Shown: one piece after another, positions 25,649 to 39,175 of the stretch
Layout: each line of letters opens with the position of its first letter
Position numbering within the stretch: the first letter of the stretch is position 1
Assembly (NCBI GenBank): GCA_003260075.1
Contig: QLIY01000424.1
Span: 62,001 to 126,000 of the forward strand
Source: Phallusia mammillata
Taxonomy: Eukaryota; Chordata; Ascidiacea; Phlebobranchia; Ascidiidae
DNA length: 64,000 nucleotides
Reading direction: 5' to 3'
Translations under genes and position numbers: made by a program
Notes under the pieces: generated by a model
The model's database searches: none
Told to the model about the DNA's origin: nothing
Seen by the model: only the letters and a program-made list of their open reading frames with translations

Positions 25649-27291
25649 TTACTGCGTCATGTTTTATTTAAAAGTCAGTGACGTAATTTCCTGTTAATGA
25701 CGTAAGCATATTTAAATGTGCACCCCTAGAGAACAAACTGCATTGGTTGTAAAATTAGGCCAGATTAAGGAGAAAGTATAGTGTAGTTGTGTTTTTCTGC
25801 CTAGGTAAGCAAAAATAGTTTAATTAAAATACGAAAACCGTCATAAACTGTTACAGTAAATAAGCTTAGCTGTGCAGGCTTAAACCAGTTAGTAGAGAAG
25901 ATAAGGACGTTGTTAATGGAAATCCGAGTTTAGTAGTCAAATTGCCAAGCAATAGATTTTTACAAGCCCTGCTAAACTACGTAAAAGGTAGAAATAGCGA
26001 ACAAGTGTCGTGATCTATATCGACGTAAAATTGTCTGAGGCATACGTTTAAGCTCAAGGCGGATTTCGTTCAGTTGTTCACCAGCGAAAAGGTTTATCTT
26101 AGCTTACGTGATTTGAATTTATTTTCTCGTAATTTTCTGGCATTCGTTTTTCTAACTTAAAACAACAGTTGGTCCCCACTTAAAGTACAGCTGCAATGTG
26201 ACTATCACTAAGTGCAAGGTCATCTATAGATACACAAAAGAGATTTGCAGCTGCTAGGCGACATCGGAAAATTTTTAATCGGCGAAATCAGGGTATTCGC
26301 GGACCAACGCCCCTTGTCTCATATCTCTGTCGCTTAAATGACAAACGATATTACACAAAAACTTCCAGCACAGCGGCCCATGTCGTCTGTACGTGACATA
26401 CAACCACCACTAGCATCTCACCACCCAATCTAACTAATTAAATTACAACAAGCCAGATGTTACGACGGGGTGAAATATTTGTCGGATCAACTCAGTCCAC
26501 ATTACACTGATCGTATTTTTGCCTTGCTCGTTTGGGCTGACAGTAAAGTTTTAATAGCAGGCGTGATCATGCCGTTGTGGCACTGCCAATTCCAGCTGTG
26601 ATAATATTGACGCATTGGATTGGATTGGAACGTTAACTTAGGTTTCATTTTGCTTGACGAGTTTGAGACCTCCAGCAATTTTTTGTTTGATTTGATTTGT
26701 TAAAGAAGATGCGCTATCAGGTGCTGCAGAATTTCGCGCAAAAACGCTGTTCTAATGATAAAAGTAAAACACTTTATTACAGCCTATGCTTAGAACGAAG
26801 ATTCGTTAAGAAGAAATAGATGTACTTATGTGACACTAGACTACGTTCCGGCGAAGGTTTGATTTCAGGGACAAATGCTTGAAAATAGCAAACGACTTCA
26901 AATTTACTCTCAGGTTTTGTGTATTGATTGAAAAAGGGTCGAAGGCAGTTTGAAAAGTCGGAGTAAGTCAGTATATTAAGTGTAAATTACATATGTTGTA
27001 AGTTTGGAAAATTGACAATGTGCTAAATTGACGTTTACATAGTTGTAATTGCTGTGATAAAAGAGTGATTGTGTTTGATATGTTTAGAACGCTATTTGAT
27101 TGCTTACACTTTACGAGTAAAAGAGTTACATACCAGTTTTGTAGTTGTAAGGTTTTCGATCTTTAATGATATACGCGCCATCGCGATATAACCGCCCAAA
27201 AAGTGCTAAAAAGTCATTATTTGTTACAGTAAATTAATCATTCTAACACCTTTCCATCTTTCGTCTTTCAAACAAACATATACAGTGTATA

Positions 27292-27301
27292 CCCCCCCCC
27301 C
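27292..27301 (+). other. C-filled gap with false duplication
   Basis: 27182-27291 recurs at 27302-27411 with about three to four differences in 109 bases. Confidence 0.82.
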
Positions 27302-29413
27302 GCGATATAACCGCCCAAAAAGTGCTAAAAAGTCATTATTTGTTACAGTGAATTAATCATTCTAACACCTTTCCATCTATCGTCCTTCAAACAAACATAT
27401 ACAGTGTATGCAAACCTGACAAAAAGCATCATTAATTTCTTCGCTAGTAATTTCTACCCCACTTGAGTGTGCTTTTTTGTACAACAAGTTCGAATACGTT
27501 TCATTGCTAACTTGTCGATTGACGACAACGACGGATACAGGTCGACAAGAAGAAAAATCTTTCGTCAACTAGGACCCCTGGAAGCGATGCTGAATCGATC
27601 GGCAATCGAAAGTTTGAATAGCTCGTAGGAAGTCGTTTATCCACGCCATCAGTGCAGGTGCCCGTCTTTCTGGTGCTTTAAATTAATTTTAATTTTCCCC
27701 TTTCGCCGTTGGTTTTTGATCGCTACCTGCCCGTTTGTCAGCATTAAAGGGGCGCGTGCGGGCTGTTGCGCAGTGTTTGACCACCTTCAGGCAGTAACTG
27801 ATTTATCCAGAAACCTAGAACGATTTTTTTCGACGATTTTTGGCTGTTCTGGTGTTGAAAACTAAGTTAGGATTTTTCATGGCCTATTTCAATTTTGTGT
27901 GCGTATTTGGTACAGTATATGTGATTTTTAGCCGGGGCGATTAGGTTTTGAGAGTGTAGTATAAAGATAGTAGGCAAAAAACGCAGGATTTTGGTACTTT
28001 TTGTCGTTGGTGTTACCAGCAGAAAATGCGAGACTGATTTTCACATAGAATTAGAAAAGCATTTATGACTAATTTGTGTACTTCAGCACTGCATGTGAAG
28101 GCAGGTTAAAGTTAGTAAGAAATTATGCACAGTTCTAATTCAGAGAATATTTTAACGGAGAAGACAATTTAAATTATCAAAATATTTTAAGAAATTGTTG
28201 TTACGAATGAATACATAAAGTTTCCTCTTAAACACTGCGAACACAAATAAACGACAAATAGGCTTGGTGGTATGGGAATCGCAATTCTCGCGACTGTCTG
28301 GTCTCTCCTAATTAATTTTAACGCTTAACTAGTCAGCTCATCTCCTTTTAATTGTTCCACGTTGTCTAGTGGCGCGAAGCTCATTGTCATCGCTGAAAGG
28401 CGTTTCCGAATGCTTTATGAAGTCACAGTTTGGTTCACACGGGACTTTTGGACAGTTGTAAACAAGAAAGGTGCGAAAAATGTGTGGGTGACCTGGGGGT
28501 CAAGGAGTTGGGGCATCTACTTTGACACAAGGGAGTTTTAAAGTTTTTTTTTCAAAAAAAGGTTTTCTGTTGGCAGCTTTACAAAAAGTGTTTAGTTTTG
28601 AAATTATTTGAGACGTGGATTCAACTCTAGAGGTTTCTTTATCTTTCTTTAAAATTAGCCTCCACGTGTTAGGAATATCACAGCACTAGTAAAAGGTTCG
28701 AGTAATTTTGTGTGTGTGCATATATAAAGGGATATGGCTGTGCAAACCTACACGAAGTTTGTATGCTTAATTAGGCAAAAAACGGCCTCTTTTTATGGCA
28801 TTCAAAATGCTAGAAATTACGCATTTCTTTAATCTAAACCATTGCTGTGCAAATAATATTTTGTCTGTGACGTAACAATCAACGCGCGCGATTGAACAGA
28901 TCGCGAAACGGCATTCCCTAATATTTGCGCAGGACTTAGAGATCACCCTGTCGCGGCCTCAACAATAACCATGCAAACACGCGCCTTGTTACGTCACAAT
29001 GATCAAAACGTGATGTCAGAGTATCCTGGCGAGATTTTTTAATTAAAGCTTTTTTCCGCTTGTTGTCGAGCACCTGTGTCTTGGCCAGGCCAGCTGCGAA
29101 ATGTTTTCGGTTGGCATTCGTGCTTTATATATATGTATGAATTGCAATATGAGCTTCGGCACTTGTCTTGTGGTATGACTGCTGGACCCCAGTTTAAAAG
29201 TAATGCAATTTGCTAGATTTACCCGTAATATCTTCTTGATTTTTTTGTATGAGTCCAGAAATGTAAAAATCGAAGACGCTATGAAAGATAACTTTTGTGG
29301 ACTATAACTTTTCGTGATAAAACTTTGTCCAGTATAATTAAGTGTGCCTTTTTGGTTGCGACAATAACTTAGATTACAAAGTTTTAAAATGTATGTTTTG
29401 TTGTTTTTACCAG

Positions 29414-29522
29414 ATCTGTATGTAAATGACCTGAAATGCTGTTTAAGAGACGACGAAGAAATTGCAAATTATCGTGAGAAAAAAACTTTGTTGGACGTAA
29501 AACGATTTTCCATCATGTTTCG
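29414..29522 (+). CDS. Isolated exon-like segment, unassigned
   Basis: A T-rich acceptor (GTTTTTACCAG, ending 29413) and a consensus donor (GTAAGT at 29523) enclose 109 nt with exactly one open frame, phase 1 to 2. The peptide has LYVNDLKCCLRDDEE and LLDVKRFSIMF. No partner exon is visible within several kb. It may be an exon of a long-intron gene or a chance arrangement. Confidence 0.3.
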
Positions 29523-29789
29523 GTAAGTGGATTTTGCAATTAACGGAACGTAACACAGTAAAGTTAATAGCTTTGCAATGTTTGATGAAATTCAAATCGC
29601 CATTTTGTGTATAAAGATCGATGCAAAACTATAAACACAAATTAAAACTGAGAGCCAAAATTCGTTACAAAACTTTAAACCCTAAACCGAAGATGAGTTA
29701 AATATATTATCTATACCAAATAAAGATGTTTTCAAAGTCGTTATTTCCAAATCATCTTTTCTTGGTACACCCTTGCATGAATGCATCAT

Positions 29790-29802
29790 CCCCCCCCCCC
29801 CC
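29790..29802 (+). other. C-filled gap with false duplication
   Basis: 29682-29789 recurs at 29803-29919. The second copy has a 7-base tandem insertion (ACCCTTG). Confidence 0.82.
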
Positions 29803-32321
29803 TAAACCGAAGATGAGTTAAATATATTATCTATACCAAATAAAGATGGTTTCAAAGTCGTTATTTCTAAATCATCTTTTCTTGGTACACCCTTGACCCT
29901 TGCATGAATGCATCATACCATTTTCCAAACGTAGCCTTAAGCGCAAAAATCACTAAGCCAGTTCGATTGAAAGGTTCGGTATTTTTACTACATTTTATGT
30001 TTTTCTGGCAGTTATAGCTTTGGAAAACATTTTGATCCCGAACGTTACTAAAAAACCAAAAGCAAAATCTTAAAAGCAGGGTAATCATTGTTACAACTAT
30101 TTCACTACGTAGATCGTCGTAAAAATTGTTTACCGAAGCAGTATCAGCGTTCCTTATTTGTACGGACATGAGTAATATAAACTTAACGACGCGAAATCCT
30201 ATTTCAACTTCAGTTGTGTAACCTTACTATATTGTTTACCACTTTTGTTCTCGCTTTTAGTGCGGAGTAGAGAAAGCTTTTTCCGGTATGTGGCGAAATT
30301 TTATCCGGGCCTTTTTACTTGAGCTGGCAGTTTTTAACGTTTTACTGCTTTTCTACAAAGCCGGTTTTGCGCAAAGAGCCCCTGTGTAAAGATCACGGGC
30401 CGTGGAAAAGCGGTTTTTATGACACTTGCTATTTTACTTGCAATGAATTTGGTGTTTGCTTATTCGTAAAGCGCTGATGTCGAATAATCGCCTACATTGT
30501 TTAGTGTGAGAAAAGATTCTGTTATTAGGTCAACGTTCAACAAGTAAAAACCACCCATTTCCACGCAATTTTGATTTGAATTCCAAGATATTGTCCTTCA
30601 CGTTTAGGAGGATTTGGAGTTGGGCTACATCTTCCAACAAAGGAGAAATGAATTTTAGCTCGTTTGAGTGTAGATTAAAAAAACTGCAATTTATTTTTTT
30701 GCGCACCTCAAAGGTCACTTTTCGAATCAATTTTCGGCACTTATTGGGCTCCAAGGTAACCCATAACAACACTTTCAGGCAATCGTTTCGAATTCATGCT
30801 TAGCTGTGTGGCAAGAATTCCAACCGTCCGATACGAATTTAAGTAAGCTCATAACGTATTAAAAGCGCACGCTTTCTAAAAATCTCCTCTTTCTAAAAAG
30901 GGTGATACTTAAGCTTAATCCGATCCACGCCAATTGAAACTAGCACTCCCAAAACCTAGAGAGTTTTGGCCTTTCTGTGTTGACACCCGAAAAACCAGCC
31001 AGGTGGACAAATATTTAATAAGCACTCGGCTGGTTGTGGCGTAGATTTCGTCGCCTATATTCGACCCAAGAAAGCAGCTACGAATGTCTGCTTGGTGTGT
31101 TTTGATTGCCCAAGCCTTACGACTTGTTATTTTACCGGTATGCGTTGGTTTAGCGTCGGTTGTCGCGTAAATTCGCAACCCAACGAACGGCAGAACTGAA
31201 ATCTAAATGCTACGATCTGTTTGTGTGTTGGTACAGTAGCTAAAAAGAGGTCAACTACAATGCTATCCCATATTTTTGTTCTATGTCTTTACAGGTTTTT
31301 ACGGATAAAAAACTATGACAATGATTTTTTTAATGTGTTTTGCGAAATCCATTTTTCGATACTTAGGGTAAAACAGTGATTAGTCGCTGTATTTTATTGT
31401 TTGACAAGACCATTTCGCTTTTGTAAGCATCCAAATTATCTGAAAGCGTGAAGTGGAGCAGTGGCGAAAACATTACAAATGCAAAAACACATACACAAAA
31501 ATGCAGAGAACTTTAAAAAAAAGCTTTGACATTTGTATGAAAGCCTTAAGTTTGGCAATTTATCAGCTCGTTTTTATTTGTCGAAGAAGCATTGCGGCGA
31601 ATGCCTGTATTTGCATTTTTGTTCGGTCGGTCACACAACAATACTAGCCCAGGCAGCAACCCACTGACCAGTGCAGAGTTTTGGATTTGTGGTCAAAGTT
31701 TACACAGACAGAACCCGGGCGTTAATCTTTATCCCGCATTGAAGCAACTTGCGCTGACCAACAGCGGTGTCGGGTTACAAATGACTTGCAAACAAAAAAT
31801 GATCATTTTACCTTTTTCTATTCGAACTGATTTTTTTGGTCAGTGTTTCGTTCAATTAGTGAAACGTGGTTGATTCGATTTTTAGTTAGATATTTAAATT
31901 GGTCAATAAGTCAACTCTTTTTGCCCAAAAAGAGTTAATTCATTCTTGTTGTTTTTTTTAATTTTAAGGCTATTTGTGGTTTGTTTGTCATAGCACGTTT
32001 CGTACTACAATGGTCCTGTAAGTAAGAGTGCTAGGACTAGAACAATTAGTTTAATGGTTTAATATTTAATCAATTTGTATCGTAAATCTGCTAGTCCGCT
32101 TGAAATTTGAACTCTATAAACTGAGTTCGGTGGTCAAATCAACTTATTTTTATTACCCATGTTTTCCTTGTTTAACTAAACGGACCGCGGTACTACATAA
32201 ACAAACTATATTGGCTACCAGTCGTCGGTTTAATCCCTTGCCCCGTCCGTTGAGAGACGACTTCGTTCATCTACGAGCAAGCAAACAAAATTTGATCTCA
32301 GGTGCTTCGGCCCAGTTAGTT

Positions 32322-32323
<2 letters not shown>

Positions 32324-32367
<44 letters not shown>
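32324..32367 (+). other. 44-base C run, sized assembly gap
   Basis: This is a pure C tract with unrelated flanks, so the missing sequence is unknown. It yields a spurious Pro/Gly frame. Confidence 0.7.
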
Positions 32368-32369
<2 letters not shown>

Positions 32370-34896
32370 CGCTCAATGCGCCAAAGAGAGCGCCGGATAT
32401 GGAAAGAGAAAGGAGGAAGAGCGGAGAGAGAATGATCGTTTGTGACGTAAACCATCACGACAAGAGAAAGAGAGCGGGGTAGTTGTTGCAGGTGTGTGGG
32501 GAAGAGATGGCTTGATTCTGCGTTCAACGTGCTAGTGTACGGTGCTAGGTTAGAAAAGGCAGTTTAATGAAGTTTTATAAGGCGCAAACAGCTGTAACCC
32601 AGCCAGTATACCGTACCCAAGGCGTTATCAGTCGTGTCACTAAGTGTTGAAGGGTCTGAGACGTTTGAAAGACCACACAGTTGTGTACTGCGATAATGAT
32701 TCAAGCTGAAGGCTGTGCTGGTTCGGTTTTCAGTTAGTTTCGTCAACTGAACATGGTGTCAGGCCTAAAATTTCAGTTGTAGACTTGAACATAAAATTAG
32801 TAACAACAAAAGAAAGTTAAAATATAGTCTACTATATTGATATTGTCAACAGGTTTGTAAACGATAAAGAAAACGCTAACGTTCTGGCTTATTTGCAATG
32901 TGTAAACCAACGGGTAATGCGCATAACAGTCAAATACCACAGAACCACAGTGTATCTTATATTACACTGCTAGAAGTCTCTATGTCTTAACTGTCTAAGC
33001 GTCAGTTATTTGGTAGTTTTTAGTTTTTGCGTTAGTCGTAGTTTCGAGGCAATGTGTAAAAAGGCTTTTTTATTTTGAGGTAACTCAATTATTTATTCAG
33101 CTGTTCGGTAGCTTGCATATTATTACGTAAAGTAATAGTTCAGACCAATTCAGCTTTCGATTTTCTTCGGCCGTGAAGCGATAGTCGGTTTCCGGCAAAA
33201 TGTTATCCGACCGCTCGATCTTGTGTGTCTTACTACTCACGCGATAAGACAGTCAGACCAAGTAAAGCCCAGGAAACTTTTTATTCAATGTATCCAGTTT
33301 AGCTAATCAACATACTTGCATCAAAGTGAAGTATTAAGTTGGCAGATTATGTAGAAAGTTTGGTACATACGGTACGCGATAAATAATTGATTAATTTATC
33401 TTCAAGGAACTTACTTTAGTGACGATGCGACTCAAAAAGCCTAAAACATAAAAGCGAGAAACTGGATTTTTCTGCTGTCACCTGTCTCGTGTTAAAGCAA
33501 TATTAGCTGCTGGATCAAAGGCAGCCCAGTGGACTTATTGCTGCTGCAGGGATTCGTCCTAATCCCGTCATTTTCCGCCTGACAGAGGATAGCCGTGTGG
33601 TCAACCTGTACAAAATAATTCAAGCCAGTTGGAATGCGTCGACCCAATCCCAGGACTTTACTGTTTCACGGTAAATTAAAGTTTTCAATAGGATATATTT
33701 TAATCCGTCGTGAAGATTCGTAGTGATAGTTTACACGATTTTTCACCGTCTGTTTTGAATTCTGTGTCTGTAATTCTCTTTCACTGGCCAATAGAGTCCT
33801 GGTTTGTAAATTTGCATGATTGCTATTTGCAATACGGGCTTTGTGAGTAAGTTTTTTACGATCCGGTACATTTGTTTAAAGGCACGGCGGTTATAGACTT
33901 TTGGAGGTTTAGTGCCTTTAACTCGTTGGTAAGAATTAGAACAAATTTGCTCAATACTGTGATAACCCTGTCACTACAAAAACCTGCTTTCAAGAAAATG
34001 TGTTGTTTAACTCGAACTGAACCTATCTTGCACGTCACTCGGTGTTTTTTGCGTGCCGCCGTGCCAGAAACGGCTCACTTGGCCACAATGTATTTTCCAA
34101 CTTAAGCGAAGCAAAACAAAACCTTACAAGGTGGTCGGTTGTGCTCGACTGATCTTGCTGACCCACCAGACCCAAAACTGTCACAATGTCGTTTTGGTCA
34201 ATGTCAAAATGTAGGCTAAACGAAAGGGCGTATACTTTAAAGTATGCGAAAAATATGTTTGGAGTAATGTGGAAAGCCAAATAAGCAGAAATGGGTATAT
34301 AATTTTTCCAATCGGGTTGTGTTATATAAATTATTGGAAAAAAAAATTGTAGTCAAGCATTAGTAAGAAAATATTTTGCAACTAAAGTGACTGAAACATT
34401 TCAAACATGTTGTATCTATTTACCGTTATAAACAGCAAAATATGTTGACCACGGTAAAACTCCAACTACTTAGCATTGTTCTACCACAGAGTCAGATTTA
34501 TTGTTAACGGGCGCTTGAGTTGTTCAATGGGTACTGAGAAGTGCGAACGTTTTGCGCAGAACAGCAGGTCGAGATACTCTTGTTTCAGCTTCAAAGTGGT
34601 TACGTTGCCTGCTACTTGGTACTCCGGGCAAAACGAGCCAGTACCTCAGCTTCTAAGTGTGTCCACTACACGAAACGGGCGAAGTTACGTTAAGTGGGGA
34701 CTTAAACGTACGAACTAATTTTGTTGAGTTGTTTTCATGCTGTAAAATATGTGGTTGTTTGTGTCGGCTCTTGATGTAGAGAAACGGACATAAAGCCAGG
34801 CGACTTTGTCATTAAGCGTAAAATATGTTAAAAACAACCAATGTCTAAGGTTATTTAATAATATTTGTAATTTAAACACAGTGTTATACACGTCGA

Positions 34897-34898
<2 letters not shown>

Positions 34899-34978
<80 letters not shown>
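34899..34978 (+). other. 80-base C run, sized assembly gap
   Basis: This is a pure C tract with no flanking duplicate. It gives spurious Pro (plus strand) and Gly (minus strand) frames. Confidence 0.75.
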
Positions 34979-34981
<3 letters not shown>

Positions 34982-36798
34982 TTTTTCTCTTTTGTATAAA
35001 GCCATTTCTTAGATTTTATCTGTAAGTTGCTTCCTCCAGCGTTCAGTTTCAAAGAATCATTACACAGTGGAGAAAAACGGTTTCAGACACTCCCTTAAAT
35101 CGCGGAAGCGCGCCATTTATTGCCTTACTCATTATGACGCAATTCAACGCGCTCAGTGGTTAATTATCTGTCCGCCATTTTTAATTCTATAAATCTCAAC
35201 CAAGCGCTCGCGAACCCTGCCCAGCGCTTGTTGTCAAGACTTGATTGACACGCGTAAAGTTGAGGACTGGAGCGAGTGCATGGCTGCGGTTATACTTCGG
35301 TGAAATACGGAAAGTCTGTGTTTGTCTTCGTGGGCTTTAGGTTTGACTGGTTAGCCATTAATTACATGCTGTGGTTACGGTTGTCAGAGCTAATCTTGTC
35401 TGTCTTGTCAGATTGCCGGTAATGTCCTAACTCACCTAATGTCCCAAAGACATTTTGGCAGCCAAAAAAACATTTTTATGGCCACCACACGCATATTGTA
35501 TTTTAAGTTATTGTTCGCAGATTGGTTCATGACGATTTCTGTAAAAGCACGTTTTTTAAACGTTTTTCGTTAGAAATCAACATACCTTTTCAGCTATTTA
35601 TACCTGTGTTTTAATGTTTGTGCCATCATTTTTACCACGTTAAGCTGCTCTGTGAACGCATATTTATGATTTAAGAGTCTTTAGGTTACCTGAGTTTGTT
35701 TTCTGGCTTTAAATGCTCAATGGCATGAGCCTCTGAAGTGCTGTAGCATCCCTTTCGGATAGTGGTTTGGCACGTGTGTTTGAAAAGGTGGCATCGGCTT
35801 TTCTAAGTGGAATTTGTTTAAACTGGGAGCGCACGCATCATCCAACAACGCGCATTTGAACAATTGTGCCTTTCACGGCCCTGGATAATACATCTGGGTA
35901 GGATTACTTGCTGTGTTCCATCTTACTACTGCTTGGCGCTTTCCCCTAACGCCTGCCGGTTAACAAATAGCTCGAATAGCTGCTCCGCATTTGCTGTCAA
36001 CATTTGACTGCAAGTGATTGAGGTTTAGTGATTGAAAACGCCGAATGAAGTAGTTTTGCCTTGCTGAAAACCCAGATGGAACCGTTCATTAAGAACTTGT
36101 ATGTCGGTATTTGATTTTCTTCACTAATATCATCTAATATGATAAGCTACCTGTAATCACCTTTCACTTATATCACAACCTTATTGGTTTTTCGTGATAT
36201 ATAACCTAAAACATGTAACTTATTCCGTTGTTTATACCAACTTACGCATATTACATTATATTTGACTCCGCATATTTGCTAAAAAATTCAGCTAAACGAA
36301 GAACGCTTAGTATTGTGGTAAATTACCGTATCCATGTCTTGTCGAAGTGCAGTTGGTATATTCGCCCTGCGCGTTCGGTTGATTTACTGACTCCTGTCAA
36401 AAGGAAATGCCAAGTTTTGTTACCTAACCAGCAAAAGCTCCCAATTCTGCATGCCTCAACGAGGAGGATACACACAAACGGCCAAATTAACTGGTTGTTT
36501 TTGTACAAAACAATGGGACGATTATGTTTCGTTAAAACAAATGTTACTGCAAATTAGTTTGTGTTGTTTGTAAACAACGGCGGTTTCTGGCAAAGTCTGC
36601 GTGCAATGGACTCGTTGACCTGTTTATGTGAGCTTTTCTCGGCAAACGCGTTCAGCTGAAACCTGAACGCTTGTTTATGTCAGATTCCGTTTCTGTTAAA
36701 ATCACTATCACCAATATCGCTGGTAGTGTCATAGGCAGCTTTCTTTGCATGACATTGTTTGTAATATTTGGTCATGGAGGTTTCAATCTAGGCATTTG

Positions 36799-36809
36799 CC
36801 CCCCCCCCC
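36799..36809 (+). other. C-filled gap with false duplication
   Basis: 36692-36798 recurs at 36810-36917 with two or three differences. Confidence 0.82.
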
Positions 36810-37304
36810 TCTGTTAAAATCACTATCACCAATATCGCTGGTAGTGTCATAGGCAGCATTCTTTGCATGACATTGTTTGCAATATTTGGTCATGGAGGTT
36901 TCAATCTAGGCATTTGTGTTCATTTCCAGTCAAACGGCAGCCAAGCGTTAAAGTTAAATTTGACCCCTAGCCGGGCGGACACGTTGCTGACTAAACCATG
37001 ACCTTTTTGCAAAGCTACAAAGCCTGACTTGTAGCCTGGATACGAGCACAGGTAGTTACAAAACGACACCTGCATTTGAGACATGGTTACATGATCCAGG
37101 GCAAGCTTTGTGCGAGCAGACGTTGACTTGGCCAGGGTCGCTACAAACTTGCCAAACTCACGGATATCGGGTTTCGAGACAATCTAGTCGCTTCTCGGTT
37201 TACTTTACCCAACGTTCTGAGCCTAAATTAATCAGCGCTTTTCGACACCTTTTGCTTTGTTTCCTGAGCTTTAGTGTAAGGCAATTAAGTACTGATAGGG
37301 AATT

Positions 37305-37314
37305 CCCCCCCCCC
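37305..37314 (+). other. C-filled gap with false duplication
   Basis: 37172-37304 recurs at 37315-37447 with a few substitutions. Confidence 0.82.
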
Positions 37315-37679
37315 TTTCGAGACAATCTAGTCGCTTCTCGGTTTACTTTACCCAACGTTCTGGGCCTAACTTAATCAGCGCTTTTCGACACCTTTTACTT
37401 TGTTTCCTGGGCTTTAGTGTAAGGCAATTAAGTACTGATAGGGAATCCCAAGGTGTTTTCCTCATAGCAATGCACCTACGTTGACAAATATGTTATCAAA
37501 TAAAAGACGTTGAACCTAAGTCCCAAAAGTGAACCCCATTTTTTGTAAGCTTCAAAACTTTGACTGCGAACTATTGAACTTATACGATATCATTGAAAAT
37601 AGTTGAACATGACTCTAAAGAGACACAAAAGTTCTGCCTTGCGATCCCCAAGAGACAAATGACTTCATGTTTCGACAAA

Positions 37680-37706
37680 TGACGTCAAACCACATCAATG
37701 ACGTCA
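37680..37706. promoter_or_regulatory. Two TGACGTCA octamers 19 bases apart
   Basis: Exact octamers are at 37680-37687 and 37699-37706, about 5 kb before the RGM gene. Further TGACG half sites are nearby. Confidence 0.3.
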
Positions 37707-39017
37707 TAGTTCCGACCGCAAACTGTGTTCAAATGACGAATTCTATGTTCAAGTTCACTTGGTGTTATACTGTGCTCCTTGCCGCGTTGTGATTGGAATG
37801 TTCTATACATAAGGGTATTAACACCGAGTGCGATGTACAGCTGCCGGGGCCTTATAAGAGTTTCCGAACTCGTTTAGTCACGACTTGCAGCTTGCCGAAA
37901 GACCGCAATTCCCCCATCTGTCGACAGCAGCTTCCCTCCGTAATACCAACTCCGTGTTCTTTGATAAGTAAATTTGTTTGGGATCGAGCCCAGCAGCCCC
38001 AAGGGACCTCTACGTGTTGGTGATAACGCGAAACGGCCTTTGTGGTTTCCGATGACCGAGTTCTTGTGTTTGGTGCATCAGCTTTTAGTCCAGTAACAGT
38101 GGACCAAACTTCAAAGGTTTAGTAATTCGATTTTGTGAGCACAATTCAGTTGATCATGGTGAAATACAAGGCTTGCAGTGCCAAGGGACATTGTTAGGTT
38201 AAAATTGGATTATTTCGGTTGGATGTTGACTGGTATAATGACTACACAGTATTTAAACTTGTGTTATAATATTTTGTGTCTCGTTGTTTAGTAAACGAAC
38301 CATGATTAGGTTACTTGTTGTGAGCTGCTTTTATGTGTGTAAAAAAGAATTTGATTTGCTCGTAATATCATGAAAGATTGGTCTTTAATTCGAGGTGTAA
38401 ATTTAAGCTATTTTCCTGAAGCTAACATGTGCCAATCTTTGACATTTTCAAATAACTTTATAATGGACCTTATATTGTTAGTAGAATGTAACACCTGTTT
38501 TGACAGATGTAGATATAGTGACACCTGGACAATTTTCATTGCTCTTTCATTTCATAAAGTAAATGACAAGGTGGGGACATTTTAATTTACACCTCCCGTA
38601 GGGAAATAAGCACATAGGCAAAGGTGCTCATTTCGAATTTCTCTAACTGTTCGGGAAAACCGTTTGATCACAAGTTGCATCAAAGCGTGTCGTTTCCAGT
38701 CGCACTGTGTGATTGTGAAAATGTCACTTGCTTCTCAGAGGGTAAGCCGAAAATACCTGCCTTGAAAACCTAAATTTGAGTCTTCGCAAAGAGCTACGAC
38801 GCTATCATACGAGGCCGGTAATGTCTTTTGCACCTGGTTCTTGGGCATCATGCGACCCCCGTATTGTTAATGGGATGTAATCAGATGCGAATATCAAGCG
38901 ATAGTGCTTCTTCGCACCGTTAACGCCATCATCTTTATTATTTTTGTAGGTCGGTAGCTATTACTTCGCATTAGATAATATAGAAGGTCTAACCCAGGGA
39001 GTCGAACCGCTTGTCAT

Positions 39018-39175
39018 ATGGGTTTGGGTTCGGTTCGGGTTCACTTGGTTTTGTTTTAAGGGTTCGGGTTCGGTTCAGGTTTTTAAAAATGTATATTTTC
39101 GGGTTCGGGTTTTGTTCCGGTTTGGGCAAATTATCCGGTCCGAACCGGTTTGCGATTTTTAAACCGGTTCAAAAG
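39018..39175. repeat. GGTTCG-rich low-complexity block
   Basis: Degenerate GGTTCGGGTT units repeat here and end in paired CCGGTT/AACCGG motifs. It resembles subterminal repeats of small DNA transposons. A shorter block of similar style is at 6650-6830 (CGGGTTCGGGC, GGGTTCAGGCCCG). Confidence 0.45.

Larger units (their letters stand above)
5426..29413. other. Gene-poor stretch
   Basis: No frame here has convincing splice sites plus protein-like composition. The longest open frames (for example 11964-12494 and 14935-15414) have no recognisable motif, and a long frame overlaps the second on the opposite strand. Content is AT-rich unique sequence, transposon relics, four C-filled gaps (20400, 25639, 27292 and 3' neighbours listed separately), and TGACGTCA and CACGTG sites. 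Confidence 0.55.

Noticed and set aside
32100-32527. Open frames with long Pro or Gly runs (also at 34715-35012 and 61312-61723)
   Set aside because: They are translations of pure C runs that I interpret as filled gaps, and the flanking residues are not protein-like.
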